Shown: positions 1 to 8,879 of the stretch, piece after piece
Layout of the letters: every line of letters starts with the position of its first letter
How positions within the stretch are numbered: the stretch's first letter is position 1
Assembly (NCBI GenBank): GCA_018660835.1
Contig: JABJJN010000020.1
Span: forward strand, 248,001 to 312,000
DNA: 64,000 bases
DNA from: Gemmatimonadota bacterium
Lineage (GTDB): Bacteria; Latescibacterota; UBA2968; UBA8231
Reading direction: 5' to 3'
Translations under genes and position numbers: made by a program
Notes under the pieces: generated by a model
What the model was told of the DNA's origin: nothing
What the model saw: the letters and a program-made list of their open reading frames with translations, nothing else
Database searches by the model: none

Positions 1-2
1 GT

Positions 3-638
3 GTCCTGATCCCCATCGTGTTTCTGTTCTCGGCGATCGTCTCCGGGATCGCGTTGATGATGCTCATCTACATGGCCACCAGTATTCTACGCCGGAAGCC
101 AGTAGACATGAGCTGTGTCGACAAACTCGCCAGCTTTCTGTTTTACGCATTGATCATCGACGTCTCGCTGGAGATGCTGGACTTCATCCATCGCCTCTAC
201 GAGGCGGAAGAGTCCATCCACATCCTGTCCGAGATGATCTCGGGGAAACTGTTCGTCAGCCTCTTCGTACTGCAGCTGGGTCTTGGCACAGTAGTTCCCC
301 TGGTCTCGTTGGCCCTGTTCAGCCCGGTTCTACACAAGCGGGCCCTTGTTCCCGTCCCAGACGAGCTGCGGCGCATGATGTACTGGGGCGTCGCTGTCCT
401 CATCCAACTCGGCATCTTCAGCACACGCTGGAACGTCGTGGTCGGTGGCCAGTTGTTCTCCAAGAGTCTTCGCGGCCTGACAGCATACAAGATGCAGCTA
501 CTGGGACTCGAAGGCGGCTTGATGTCCGGGTTCCTGCTGCTTCTGCCATTCGCCATTCTGGCGTTCCTGATCTGGCTGCTTCCGCCTTGGCCGGAACGCG
601 AGGTGACGATGGAAGAGGTGGCCCGAGCGCGGAAATAG
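3..638 (+). CDS. NrfD/PsrC-like membrane subunit, 5' end cut off by the window
   Basis: Polytopic membrane protein whose reading frame stays open to the left edge, so this is the C-terminal part of a longer gene; a GTG at 18 is only an internal codon. NrfD/PsrC/DmsC-type subunits anchor periplasmic or cytoplasmic redox modules and exchange electrons with the quinone pool. The family call rests on about five hydrophobic segments and the C-terminal stretch RWNVVVGGQLFSKSLRGL, which resembles the conserved end of NrfD proteins. The gene ends 12 bases before the next one, suggesting co-transcription. Its iron-sulfur or molybdopterin partners would lie to the left, outside the window. Family good, exact complex unknown. 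Confidence 0.72.
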   Translation, partial: VLIPIVFLFSAIVSGIALMMLIYMATSILRRKPVDMSCVDKLASFLFYALIIDVSLEMLDFIHRLYEAEESIHILSEMISGKLFVSLFVLQLGLGTVVPLVSLALFSPVLHKRALVPVPDELRRMMYWGVAVLIQLGIFSTRWNVVVGGQLFSKSLRGLTAYKMQLLGLEGGLMSGFLLLLPFAILAFLIWLLPPWPEREVTMEEVARARK

Positions 639-650
639 GGAGGTAACCTG

Positions 651-2291
651 ATGGAAACGAACAACGACATGCAGAGCACGCTACGAAGCCTCCACGAGAT
701 GGTCGAACGCATGGACCAGCGGCTGCAGCGCTTAGAATCCGGATCCGATCCCGGCGCCGCGGTCGATGAATCGGTGGCGATTCCCCCAGCGGCTCCCGGA
801 CGCGAGGGCGGTCTCGAGTTCGAGATCGGCGAGCGCTGGCTGGGGCCCGTGGGTATCGTGGTCCTGCTGGTGGGCATCACGATCTTTGCCAGCTATCCCT
901 TCGGAGACGCCTTTCCACCCGGAGCTCAGATTCTCGTCAGTTACCTGGCTGCCTTCGGGATGCTGGCAGTGGCGCGAGGGTGGCGGACGAGTTTTGTCTT
1001 CACCGCCCACATCCTGCTCGCCGGTGGTGTAATGCTGCTTTACCTGTCGACGCTGCGGCTCCACTTCTTCCAGGCAGACCCACTCATCGCCAGCGCCACC
1101 GTCGGTTTGGCAATTCAGCTACCCGTCATCGCCGTGGGCTTCTACGCAGCCGTGCGACGCAATGTCGAGCATCTGGCCATCCTGGCACTGCTGATGGGCC
1201 TGATCACCGGACTGTGCGCGGAGGGCATCTTCGGCCCCACGGCGATCGTTCTCACTGCTGCCGCACTTGCCCTCATCTCCGGACCACGACAGTGGTGGGT
1301 AGCCATGATCGTGGGTCTCGCCCTGTCGTCGGCGGGACTGCTGCTGTGGCTGTTGAACGCACCCGTACTCGGTCGCCCCCTACAACTGGTGACGGAAGCA
1401 CCCTACATCGTGGTGCACCTGATCGTGTTATTCGCCGTCTTCGGCGCGGTGGCCCTTAAGTGGGCGCATGAAGAATTGTGGACACCGTCAACCTTCCTGC
1501 TGGCCCTCGGGAACGGCGGGGCGCTGCTGGTCTTCTCGCTGCTGGCAGGCGACACGCAGTTCGAGAACGGCGTGGCCTCGACTCTGACGGCCGCCGCTGC
1601 GGCCTGCCTGGTCCTGGCTGCACTTTACTGGATCGGCGGTCAACGTCCGCTGGAGACGGCGATCTACGCCTGCTTCGGCTACGTGGCGTTGAGCGTAGCG
1701 ATCATCGCCCAGTTTGGCAGTCCATACTGCTTCGCGTGGCTGGGCTGGCAGAGCCTGCTGGTCATCTCTACTGCGATTTGGTTCCGCTCGAAGATCATCG
1801 TCGTCTGCAACATGCTGGTCTACCTCGGTGTGCTCTTCGTCTATCTGGTGATGAATCCTCCAGATCTGGCGACCAATTTGAGCTATGCCGCCGTCGCCCT
1901 GCTGAGTGCACGCGTGATGAAGTGGCAACAGGAACGCTTGACGTTGCAGACGGATATGATGCGAACCCTGTACCTGGCATCGGCCTTTGTCATTGTGCCT
2001 TACGGGCTCTACCACGGCGTGCCAGCGAGCTATGTCAGCCTCTCCTGGGTCGCGGCGGCAGGTTTCTACTTCGCCCTGAGCCTGACCCTGCAGAACCAGA
2101 AGTATCGCTGGATGGCAATTCTGACAATGCTGTTAACCGTCGTATACGTCTTCGCCATCGATTTGGGCAGACTCAGTCCGGTCTTCAGGATCGTCTCTCT
2201 TCTCGTGCTTGGCGTCGCTCTGCTGGCAGTGTCGCTGATGTACTCACGGCATCGTCGGGCGAATACACACGGCGGTGATGTTCAGCCGTAA
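651..2291 (+). CDS. DUF2339-like polytopic membrane protein
   Basis: 546-residue protein with a short soluble, partly coiled-coil N-terminus (about residues 1-45: MVERMDQRLQRLES, then a Pro/Ala-rich linker) followed by about 14 hydrophobic segments. The first segment (WLGPVGIVVLLVGITIF) resembles the entry of DUF2339 family proteins, large predicted membrane proteins of unknown role. The start is supported by GGGAGGT about 6 bases upstream of ATG 651. It follows the NrfD-like gene by 12 bases, so it may sit in the same membrane or redox operon. No catalytic motif was recognised. It could also be an unrelated polytopic family with similar spacing. Confidence 0.6.
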   Translation: METNNDMQSTLRSLHEMVERMDQRLQRLESGSDPGAAVDESVAIPPAAPGREGGLEFEIGERWLGPVGIVVLLVGITIFASYPFGDAFPPGAQILVSYLAAFGMLAVARGWRTSFVFTAHILLAGGVMLLYLSTLRLHFFQADPLIASATVGLAIQLPVIAVGFYAAVRRNVEHLAILALLMGLITGLCAEGIFGPTAIVLTAAALALISGPRQWWVAMIVGLALSSAGLLLWLLNAPVLGRPLQLVTEAPYIVVHLIVLFAVFGAVALKWAHEELWTPSTFLLALGNGGALLVFSLLAGDTQFENGVASTLTAAAAACLVLAALYWIGGQRPLETAIYACFGYVALSVAIIAQFGSPYCFAWLGWQSLLVISTAIWFRSKIIVVCNMLVYLGVLFVYLVMNPPDLATNLSYAAVALLSARVMKWQQERLTLQTDMMRTLYLASAFVIVPYGLYHGVPASYVSLSWVAAAGFYFALSLTLQNQKYRWMAILTMLLTVVYVFAIDLGRLSPVFRIVSLLVLGVALLAVSLMYSRHRRANTHGGDVQP

Positions 2292-2352
2292 TCCGGACGC
2301 CTATCTTGTCTGCTACGATCCGGGCATACACGATAGAGGGAAATGGCTGTCC

Positions 2353-3135
2353 ATGAGTCTCACGCCAGCACAGATCGACGAGTTCTACGACCAGGGCTTC
2401 ATCATCCTTCGGCAGGTCTTCGATGCACAGGATATCGCCGCCATGTCCGCTGCGTGCGAACGGCTCAAGTCGCTGGCTCAGGATCTCGATGGCAGCGTCC
2501 TGCACCAGGGCGCGAACTTCGCCGTCGACCAGATTGAAGTCGACGGCACACAGGTAGCTCGTATTCGGCGTGTGTCCTGGTGCGGCGGCGCCGAGCCGGT
2601 CATGCTCGAATACGGCGCGGACCCACGCCTGCTGTCGGTCGCCGCCGCTCTGCTCGATAGTGACGAGATGAACCAGCTGATCAACCAGCTGCACTACAAG
2701 GAACCCGGAGATACGGTGCAATTTCCGCTGCACCAGGACAGCCACCATCGAGGCTATGGCACGCCAAGATGGGAAGACGTGAATGGCCACGGCAGCTTCG
2801 TGCAGACGGCGACGCTCATCGACCCCATGACACCAGACAATGGTCCATTGCTTTTCATCCCGGGCTCGAATCAGCAAGGCCATCTCGGCCTGCCCACAAG
2901 CCAGGATGAGTGGCCAGAGGGCATCGATCTTTCGGGGGCCGTCACCGTGACCGGTGATCCGGGGGATGTCGCCTTCTTCGGACCCTACACACTGCATGGG
3001 AGCCGACCGAACACATCTACTGTGAGTCGTCGCGTCTTCATCAATGGCTACGCCTATCCAGGCGCCAACCGCCATCCCTATGTGGGTGACGGTGCAGGCC
3101 GACTGCTATGCACCAGACCCACGGAGCGAACATGA
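2353..3135 (+). CDS. Phytanoyl-CoA dioxygenase (PhyH) family protein
   Basis: 260-residue Fe(II)/2-oxoglutarate-dependent oxygenase of the PhyH family. The N-terminus (MSLTPAQIDEFYDQGFIILRQVF) is the usual PhyH opening, so ATG 2353 is preferred over the in-frame ATG at 2275, which would overlap the previous gene. The iron ligands are visible as H-Q-D (FPLHQDSHH, about residue 136) and a distal His in YTLHGSRPN, with the 2-oxoglutarate Arg in SRRVFINGYA. Such enzymes hydroxylate small molecules; this group is expanded in Poribacteria/Latescibacteria and the substrate is unknown. Its TGA overlaps the next gene's ATG (ATGA), indicating translational coupling to the BNR/sialidase-like gene. Confidence 0.85.
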   Translation: MSLTPAQIDEFYDQGFIILRQVFDAQDIAAMSAACERLKSLAQDLDGSVLHQGANFAVDQIEVDGTQVARIRRVSWCGGAEPVMLEYGADPRLLSVAAALLDSDEMNQLINQLHYKEPGDTVQFPLHQDSHHRGYGTPRWEDVNGHGSFVQTATLIDPMTPDNGPLLFIPGSNQQGHLGLPTSQDEWPEGIDLSGAVTVTGDPGDVAFFGPYTLHGSRPNTSTVSRRVFINGYAYPGANRHPYVGDGAGRLLCTRPTERT

Positions 3136-4916
3136 CTTCTGCCGCCACAGACTGGCGCAATATCAGTGCGGGGCGCGAAATCCCCACGGCTTCCTATAGC
3201 GATCAACCCTACGTCGTGAAGACCGACGATGCCGCCTGGTTGTGTGTCATGACGACGGGCGCCGGTCGGGAGGGACAAGCGGGTCAGCATGTCGTGACCC
3301 TGCGCAGCCTGGACCGGGGCATGTCATGGTCGACGCCAGTACCCCTGGAACCGGCGAATGGTCCGGAAGCCTCCTATGCGGTGCTGCTGAAGGTGGACAG
3401 TGGTCGCGTCTATGCCTTCTACAATCACAACACCGACAACGTGCGTCGTGTGGCGGCTGACAACCCACCTTATGCCGACGGCTACTGCGCACGCGTCGAT
3501 TCCCTTGGCCACTATGTGTTCAAATACAGCGATGATCACGGCCGCACGTGGAGTACGCAGCGCTACGATGTGCCCATGCGCGAGATGGAAATCGACCGAA
3601 ACAATGCCGATGACGGCGCGCTGAAATACTTCTGGAATGTGGGCAAGCCCTTCATCTACGCAGGCGCCGCTTTCATCTCCCTGCACAAGGTGGGGGGCTT
3701 CGGCGAAGGCTTCTTTACATCATCTGAGGGTGTGTTGCTGCGCAGCGAGGGTCTGCTTGCTGCTGAAGATCCTGCGACGGTCGACTGGGAAACCTTGCCA
3801 GAGGGAGATCAGGGCCTGCGCACGCCGACGGATGGTGGTGGCACCGTCGCCGAGGAGCAGAGCTACAGCGTGCTGAGTGATGGCTCCTTCTATGCCGTGT
3901 ACCGAACGATCGACGGACATCCTACTTGCGCCTACAGTCGCGACCAGGGACGCACGTGGACGGAACCCCAATACCAACGATTCGCCGACGGCCGCATCAT
4001 GAAACATCCGCGCGCGGCGAACTTCGCCTGGCGGTGTGAGAATGGGAAGTTCCTCTACTGGTTTCACCATCACGGCGGTCGATTCGTGAATCGATCCAAT
4101 GGGTATGAAGACCGCAACCCCGTGTGGCTCTGCGCCGGCGAGGAAGTCGACGGCCCCGGGGGCCGGGTCATCCGCTGGTCGCAACCGGAGATCGTGCTCT
4201 ACGATGATGACCCGTACGTGCGCATGAGTTATCCCGATCTGTTGGAGGATGGCGGCGTTCTGTATCTGACAGAAACGCAGAAAGACAAGGCGCGCGCCCA
4301 CGAGATCAATGCCGGGTTTCTACACACCCTGTGGGGTCAGTTCGAGGCCTGTGAGGTGACCGAGGTTGGGTTGGTGTCGCAGTGGGAAGGCTCGGGCCCC
4401 GGCCAGGTGCCTCTTGGTGCATTGCCCGCTTTCCTTGGTCGCGACGGCGAGCGGCGCGACTACGGTACCAAGAATCTGAGGGCGGGGATGACAATCGAAG
4501 TGGTCGTCACGCTGGCAACCCTCGACGCTGGTCAGGTGCTGCTGGACAATCGGTCCAACCATGGCCAAGGGTTGACTCTGCAGACGACGACACGCGGCAC
4601 GATCGAGATCACTCTGAATGACGGCCGCACGGAGAATCGCTGGGACTGCGATGCGGGACTCCTCGTGTCCGGCAAGCGGCACCATGTGGGCATCGTCGTC
4701 GATGGGGGTCCGCGGGTCATCTCCTTCGTCGTCGATGGCGCCCTGTGTGATGGCGGCACGGATAGACAGTTCGGCTGGGGACGCTTCAACGGCGATCTTC
4801 GTGACGTGAATGGGGCGCCGCAGCTGGCCATTGGCACTGGGGTGCGACTTCTGCGGGTCTATGACCGAGCCTTGATGACAAGTGAGGTCATCGGCAATGC
4901 GCGAGGCAGTGCCTGA
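3132..4916 (+). CDS. BNR/sialidase-like protein with C-terminal LamG-like domain
   Basis: 594 residues. Residues about 20-420 look like a six-bladed sialidase-type propeller with Asp-box-like motifs (SDDHGRTWS near residue 140, SRDQGRTWT near 275, SLDRGMSWS near 62). Residues about 430-590 resemble a concanavalin A/LamG-like domain (FVVDGALCDGG, GVRLLRVYDRALMTSEV). No signal peptide is seen, so a cytoplasmic location is likely. The start is taken at ATG 3132, which overlaps the PhyH stop and has GGAG just upstream; an in-frame ATG at 3108 lies inside the PhyH gene. Substrate unknown: family members include sialidases and other exo-glycosidases, and some are non-catalytic. Confidence 0.75.
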   Translation: MTSAATDWRNISAGREIPTASYSDQPYVVKTDDAAWLCVMTTGAGREGQAGQHVVTLRSLDRGMSWSTPVPLEPANGPEASYAVLLKVDSGRVYAFYNHNTDNVRRVAADNPPYADGYCARVDSLGHYVFKYSDDHGRTWSTQRYDVPMREMEIDRNNADDGALKYFWNVGKPFIYAGAAFISLHKVGGFGEGFFTSSEGVLLRSEGLLAAEDPATVDWETLPEGDQGLRTPTDGGGTVAEEQSYSVLSDGSFYAVYRTIDGHPTCAYSRDQGRTWTEPQYQRFADGRIMKHPRAANFAWRCENGKFLYWFHHHGGRFVNRSNGYEDRNPVWLCAGEEVDGPGGRVIRWSQPEIVLYDDDPYVRMSYPDLLEDGGVLYLTETQKDKARAHEINAGFLHTLWGQFEACEVTEVGLVSQWEGSGPGQVPLGALPAFLGRDGERRDYGTKNLRAGMTIEVVVTLATLDAGQVLLDNRSNHGQGLTLQTTTRGTIEITLNDGRTENRWDCDAGLLVSGKRHHVGIVVDGGPRVISFVVDGALCDGGTDRQFGWGRFNGDLRDVNGAPQLAIGTGVRLLRVYDRALMTSEVIGNARGSA

Positions 4917-4962
4917 TTCGTATGGGAGCATGGGGTAGCGGCCGCATTCCTCATCAGCCTTT

Positions 4963-4991
4963 TTGCGCAATACACCGCAGATTCACATAAT
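4963..4991 (+). promoter_or_regulatory. Candidate sigma-70-like promoter for the aldolase operon
   Basis: In the 157-base gap before the aldolase gene, TTGCGC (4963-4968) and CATAAT (4986-4991) are separated by 17 bases, a plausible -35/-10 pair. TTGCGC is part of the palindrome TTGCGCAA (4963-4970). Assigned by eye only. Confidence 0.35.
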
Positions 4992-5073
4992 CACCTTATA
5001 CTCTGTATCCACCCCCAGAGTGCGAAAATACAAGAGATCAGTGTAACCAAAATTCCAACGGAAATAGACTCAG

Positions 5074-6099
5074 ATGCCCATTGCCGATTTTGACCAGTAC
5101 TGCCAGATGCTCTCCTCCGCCCGCGAAGGCAAGTATGCCTATCCGGCGATCAACGTCTGCAATCTCGAGACCCTTTCAGCGGCGATCGAAGCCTTCGCCG
5201 AAGCTGGTAGCGACGGCATTATCCAAGCGTCCACAGGCGCCGGCCAGCACGCCTCGGGGTCGCTGAAGGACATGGTCCTCGGTGCCAAGATTCTAGCCGA
5301 GGCTGCGCATCAGATGGCCGACCGCTATGACATCCTCATCGCTTTGCACACGGATCATTGTCATCCGAAGAATCTGGCGCCCTTTATGGATCCCCTGATC
5401 CAGATCAGCAAGGATCGGGTCGCCGCCGGAGACAAGCCGTTGTTCAACAGCCACATGTTCGATGGTTCTGAGTTGTCGCTGGATGAGAATCTGGAAATCT
5501 CCAAGAAATACATGAAAGAGCTGGCAGCCCTGAACATGATTCTCGAAGTCGAGATCGGTGTCGTCGGCGGTGAAGAGGATGGCCATGACACGTCCGGTGT
5601 CGCGCAGGAGAAGCTCTACACAACCCCTGGCGATATGGTCGCCACCTATGAAGCCCTGGAGCCACTGGGCAAGTACATGTTGGCTGCAACCTTTGGCAAC
5701 GTGCACGGCGTCTACAAGCCAGGCAATGTGAAACTCACGCCACAGATCCTCAAAGATGGTCAGGTTGCCGTGCAGGAGAAGCACAGCACCGAAGGCAATC
5801 CACTGTTCCTCGTGTTCCATGGTGGTTCCGGCTCACCAAAAGAGCAGATTGCCGAGACCCTGGACTACGGTGTGATCAAGATGAACGTCGACACGGACAC
5901 GCAATACGCCTTCACCGCGTCGATCGCACAACACGTGCTCGAGCATCAGAGCGTGCTGTTCCACACCGACGATCAGGTGGCGGAAAAGAAACGCTTCGAC
6001 CCACGCAAGTATCTGGCCACTGCCCGTGACGCCATGAAAGATCGAGTCATCGAGGCAGTCCAGGATCTCGCCGCCGAAGGCAAGTCTCTGTTGAAGTAG
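5074..6099 (+). CDS. fbaA: Class II fructose-bisphosphate aldolase
   Basis: 341-residue zinc-dependent aldolase that cleaves or forms fructose-1,6-bisphosphate. Class II features are clear: ALHTDHCH (about residues 90-97, zinc His and catalytic Asp), EVEIGVVGGEEDGHD (about 159-173), TFGNVHGVYKPGN (about 208-220, His), FHGGSGSP (about 249-256, His) and MNVDTDTQYA near 270 for phosphate/substrate binding. Length fits the FbaA (class IIA) branch. It starts an apparent operon with the galactonate-dehydratase-like enzyme and SDR, so it may serve a sugar-acid route rather than only central glycolysis; that is inference. The gene symbol reflects the family branch, not proven orthology. Confidence 0.92.
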   Translation: MPIADFDQYCQMLSSAREGKYAYPAINVCNLETLSAAIEAFAEAGSDGIIQASTGAGQHASGSLKDMVLGAKILAEAAHQMADRYDILIALHTDHCHPKNLAPFMDPLIQISKDRVAAGDKPLFNSHMFDGSELSLDENLEISKKYMKELAALNMILEVEIGVVGGEEDGHDTSGVAQEKLYTTPGDMVATYEALEPLGKYMLAATFGNVHGVYKPGNVKLTPQILKDGQVAVQEKHSTEGNPLFLVFHGGSGSPKEQIAETLDYGVIKMNVDTDTQYAFTASIAQHVLEHQSVLFHTDDQVAEKKRFDPRKYLATARDAMKDRVIEAVQDLAAEGKSLLK

Positions 6100-6142
6100 T
6101 ACCCGCACCTACTCCGATCTCCTTGATCTGAAAGGCATTTCC

Positions 6143-7267
6143 ATGCCCGAGCCACAAACACTTGTCGGTCCCAACGAGGCCATCAAGGTCACGAAGATCG
6201 AGACCTTCGTCCTGACCAACTCGTGGGTCTTCGTGAAGATCTCCACCGATGCAGGCATCACGGGTTGGGGTGAGATGCTCAAGGATGACGCCAAGGCCTG
6301 CGCCGCTGGCGCCCTTGAAGTGGCTCCCTACCTGGTGGGTAAGGATCCTCGCCCCGTTGCCCGTCACTGGCAGGCCATCCATCGTGGCGCCTTCTATCGT
6401 GGCGGTCCGATCAAGACTGCGATTCTCTCAGGGATCGACATGGCACTGTGGGATATCACGGGCAAGTGCCACGGTGTGCCCATCTACAAGCTCCTTGGTG
6501 GCCCCACGCGTGATCGTGTTCGCGTCTACGGTCACGTAGATAAGGAGACCGGGGTCAATGCGATGAAGATTGGCCCACCGGGCCCACGCAGGGCACACAA
6601 ATACGTTGAAGGGCAACGATTCGTGGATGAAGTCGTCGAGGGCTTCAAGGCCCTGCGGGACAAACACGGTTCGGACGTCGATATCGCCGTTGACTTCCAT
6701 GGCGCCGTCCAACCACCCACGGCGATGCTGCTGATCAAGGCCCTGGAGCCCTATCAGCCCTGGTTCTACGAAGAGGTCGTGCAAGCGCTGAATGTCGATG
6801 TCATGGCTGAGATCGCTGCCAAGACCCACATCCCCATTGCCACAGGCGAACGCGTCTTCACCAAATGGGGCTTTCGCGAAATCCTCGAAAAACGGGCCGC
6901 CACCATCGTGCAGCCCGATGTCTGTTATGCTGGTGGGATTACGGAATTGCGACTCATCGCTGGCATGGCCGAGGCCTACTACACACCCATGGCGCCGCAC
7001 AATCCGCAGGGACCCTTGTCTTTGGCTGCGAGTTTGCAGATCGCCGGCTGTGTGCCAAACTTCCTCGCCCAGGAGCGCGGCGACAATGAATATGAAGAAC
7101 TCCTCGCCAAACCCCTTGCCCCAGTAACCGATGGCCACCGCCCACTGCCGACCGACCCCGGACTCGGCGTCACCATCGATGAAGACAAACTGATGGGGAT
7201 GGTCGGCGAGCCCCAGGTGTACCAGGCAGCCTATGACGAGGACGACGGCTCCGTCGTCGACTGGTAG
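6143..7267 (+). CDS. Galactonate-dehydratase-like enolase-superfamily enzyme
   Basis: 374-residue mandelate racemase/muconate lactonizing enzyme family protein, closest in motifs to D-galactonate dehydratase (DgoD/GalD). Mg ligands and catalytic residues of GalD are all present with a one-residue offset: D184 and H186 in VDFHG, E210 in WFYEE, E236 in ATGERVF, H286 in MAPHNPQ, E311 in LAQE. It likely dehydrates an aldonate to a 2-keto-3-deoxy acid; galactonate is the best guess, but closely related sugar acids are possible. It lies 43 bases after the aldolase gene and 30 before an SDR, consistent with a sugar-acid catabolic operon. No kinase or KDPGal aldolase is present in the window. Confidence 0.87.
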   Translation: MPEPQTLVGPNEAIKVTKIETFVLTNSWVFVKISTDAGITGWGEMLKDDAKACAAGALEVAPYLVGKDPRPVARHWQAIHRGAFYRGGPIKTAILSGIDMALWDITGKCHGVPIYKLLGGPTRDRVRVYGHVDKETGVNAMKIGPPGPRRAHKYVEGQRFVDEVVEGFKALRDKHGSDVDIAVDFHGAVQPPTAMLLIKALEPYQPWFYEEVVQALNVDVMAEIAAKTHIPIATGERVFTKWGFREILEKRAATIVQPDVCYAGGITELRLIAGMAEAYYTPMAPHNPQGPLSLAASLQIAGCVPNFLAQERGDNEYEELLAKPLAPVTDGHRPLPTDPGLGVTIDEDKLMGMVGEPQVYQAAYDEDDGSVVDW

Positions 7268-7297
7268 ATCGTCAGCTCACAACTGAGAAAGCAGGAA

Positions 7298-8107
7298 ATG
7301 AGTCAAGACCAAGCAAAACCGGCCCGACTCCTGGAAGGCAAACGTGCCTTGATCACGGGAGCGCGCAAAGGCATCGGCCGTGGCATTGCGCTGACCCTTG
7401 CTCGTGAGGGCGCTCATGTCGGCATCAACGATATCGTTGACGACGAGGTGACGCAGAATACGCGTAAGCTGATCGAGGCCATGGGTGTGCGCAGCTCGGT
7501 TCATGAGGGGGATGTGAGCCAGCTGGATGGTATCGAGTCCGTTGTCGATGGCTTCGTCAAGACGCAGGGCGGCATCGATATCCTCGTCAACAATGCCATC
7601 TTCCCCGATCAGAGCTGCCCCCTCTTCGACACGGACGAAGCCTACTGGGACCGCATGATGAATCTGTCGCTGAAGGGTTACTTCTTTGCCGCCCAGCGGG
7701 CAGCGCGCCACATGGTCGATGCTGGTAGCGGCGGACGGATCGTTTGTCTGTCGAGTGTGCACGCCTATGACGCCTGGAAGAATTGGACCGCCTACGGTGT
7801 CGCCAAGGCAGGATTGCGCCGCATGGTGAAGGGCTTGGCCGTGGATCTGCACGGCACGGGGGTGACGGCCAACTGTATCGCACCGGGAGCCATCGCCAAC
7901 GCCCTGCCCGACGATGGCAGTTCAGTGAATGGCGCACCCATCGATATGGAATCTGCCGGTGACTTTATGGAACGGGTGCCGACACAGCGCGGCGGCTTGC
8001 CGACGGATATTGCCAATGCCGTGCTCTACCTCACCAGCGACATGGGCAGCTACGTAAATGGCGAGACGATCCTCGTCGATGGCGGTCTGATCGCCGCAGC
8101 GGAGTAG
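7298..8107 (+). CDS. SDR-family oxidoreductase
   Basis: 269-residue short-chain dehydrogenase/reductase. The cofactor motif TGARKGIG (residues 20-27), NNAI near 90, the catalytic Ser in CLSSVH and Y-x3-K (YGVAK, about residues 166-170) are all present, as is the C-terminal NGETILVDGG typical of FabG-like SDRs. AGGAA lies just before the ATG. Third gene of the aldolase/dehydratase unit, so a sugar or sugar-acid dehydrogenase role is likely. It reads convergently with the methyltransferase that follows, separated by one base. Confidence 0.88.
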   Translation: MSQDQAKPARLLEGKRALITGARKGIGRGIALTLAREGAHVGINDIVDDEVTQNTRKLIEAMGVRSSVHEGDVSQLDGIESVVDGFVKTQGGIDILVNNAIFPDQSCPLFDTDEAYWDRMMNLSLKGYFFAAQRAARHMVDAGSGGRIVCLSSVHAYDAWKNWTAYGVAKAGLRRMVKGLAVDLHGTGVTANCIAPGAIANALPDDGSSVNGAPIDMESAGDFMERVPTQRGGLPTDIANAVLYLTSDMGSYVNGETILVDGGLIAAAE

Positions 8108-8108
8108 T

Positions 8109-8801
8109 TCACTCTTTCACCTCAGCCTCTGACACGACACGCTCTGCACAGACCTCCCAAAGCCGCTTCGTGCGCGAGTATCTGTCGGACGCATGCTCCG
8201 TCGCCTCGACCATGCGCCAGCTGCCATCGAACAACCCCATCACCTCGTCCCGTCCGTAGAAACGCTTCGCCACACCTCCCACCAGATGTACACCAGGTTC
8301 GATCTCGGGGTTTCCCTGAGCTCCGAATTGCACATCGTCCATAGAATTCAATCGCATGAGGATCCGACCTCCGGCGATGAGACAGTCGCGGAGCTCTGAC
8401 AGAATCCTCTGCGTCGTTTGCTCATTGAAATAGTGGAGGACCAGACTCGCCGTGATGAGACCGAAGGACCCAGGTTGGAAGGGCAAACCATCGGCCAGGT
8501 CACTCTGCACAAGTGTGCTTGCCGCTGCTGCCGTCCGCACTCGGCGCAGTGCCTCAAATGAGAAATCAAGGGAAACCACCTGTAGACCACGCGCTTGCAG
8601 ACGCATCGTGTCGTTGCCGGGACCACAACCGATATCGAGGATCCGCTGACCTCGCGCCGCGTCGACACTCTCCCGCCAGCGAGCGAGCCAATCGTCATCT
8701 CCTGGAGTCCCAACCTTCGGCACACGATAGCGCTCCTCCCACACCTGACGGATGTCTGCCTGTGTCGGTGCCCGTAGATCGGTCGCATCTTTTTCAACCA
8801 C
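8109..8801 (-). CDS. Class I SAM-dependent methyltransferase
   Basis: 230 residues. The SAM-binding motif I is ILDIGCGPGNDTMRL (about residues 54-68), followed by an acidic loop (VVSLDFSFEAL) and QSDLADGLPF, with the post-motif LIAGGRILMRLNS. Start is GTG 8801, preceded by AGAGGA about 11 bases upstream. It diverges from another methyltransferase across a 78-base gap that probably holds both promoters. Substrate cannot be told; methyltransferases of this type act on small molecules or lipids. C-terminus (SRTKRLWEVCAERV) resembles tellurite-resistance/UbiE-like relatives only loosely. Confidence 0.8.
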   Translation of the reverse strand: MVEKDATDLRAPTQADIRQVWEERYRVPKVGTPGDDDWLARWRESVDAARGQRILDIGCGPGNDTMRLQARGLQVVSLDFSFEALRRVRTAAAASTLVQSDLADGLPFQPGSFGLITASLVLHYFNEQTTQRILSELRDCLIAGGRILMRLNSMDDVQFGAQGNPEIEPGVHLVGGVAKRFYGRDEVMGLFDGSWRMVEATEHASDRYSRTKRLWEVCAERVVSEAEVKE

Positions 8802-8879
8802 GTGCTATTGTTTCCTCTTGAGGTTCGCGGGTCTTCCCGGCGATCGGCAGCAGGATATCATCTCCTTTGAGACGATGAA

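Noticed and set aside
197..880. Long minus-strand open frame (227 codons) opposite the NrfD-like and DUF2339 genes
   Set aside because: It is Arg/Ser/Pro-rich, lacks a ribosome-binding site and matches no domain; the opposing strands have clear membrane-protein genes. Typical high-GC antisense frame.
4963..4970. TTGCGCAA at the aldolase promoter as a second site for the sigma-54 activator
   Set aside because: Single 8-base palindrome with no phased neighbours or -24/-12 element nearby.
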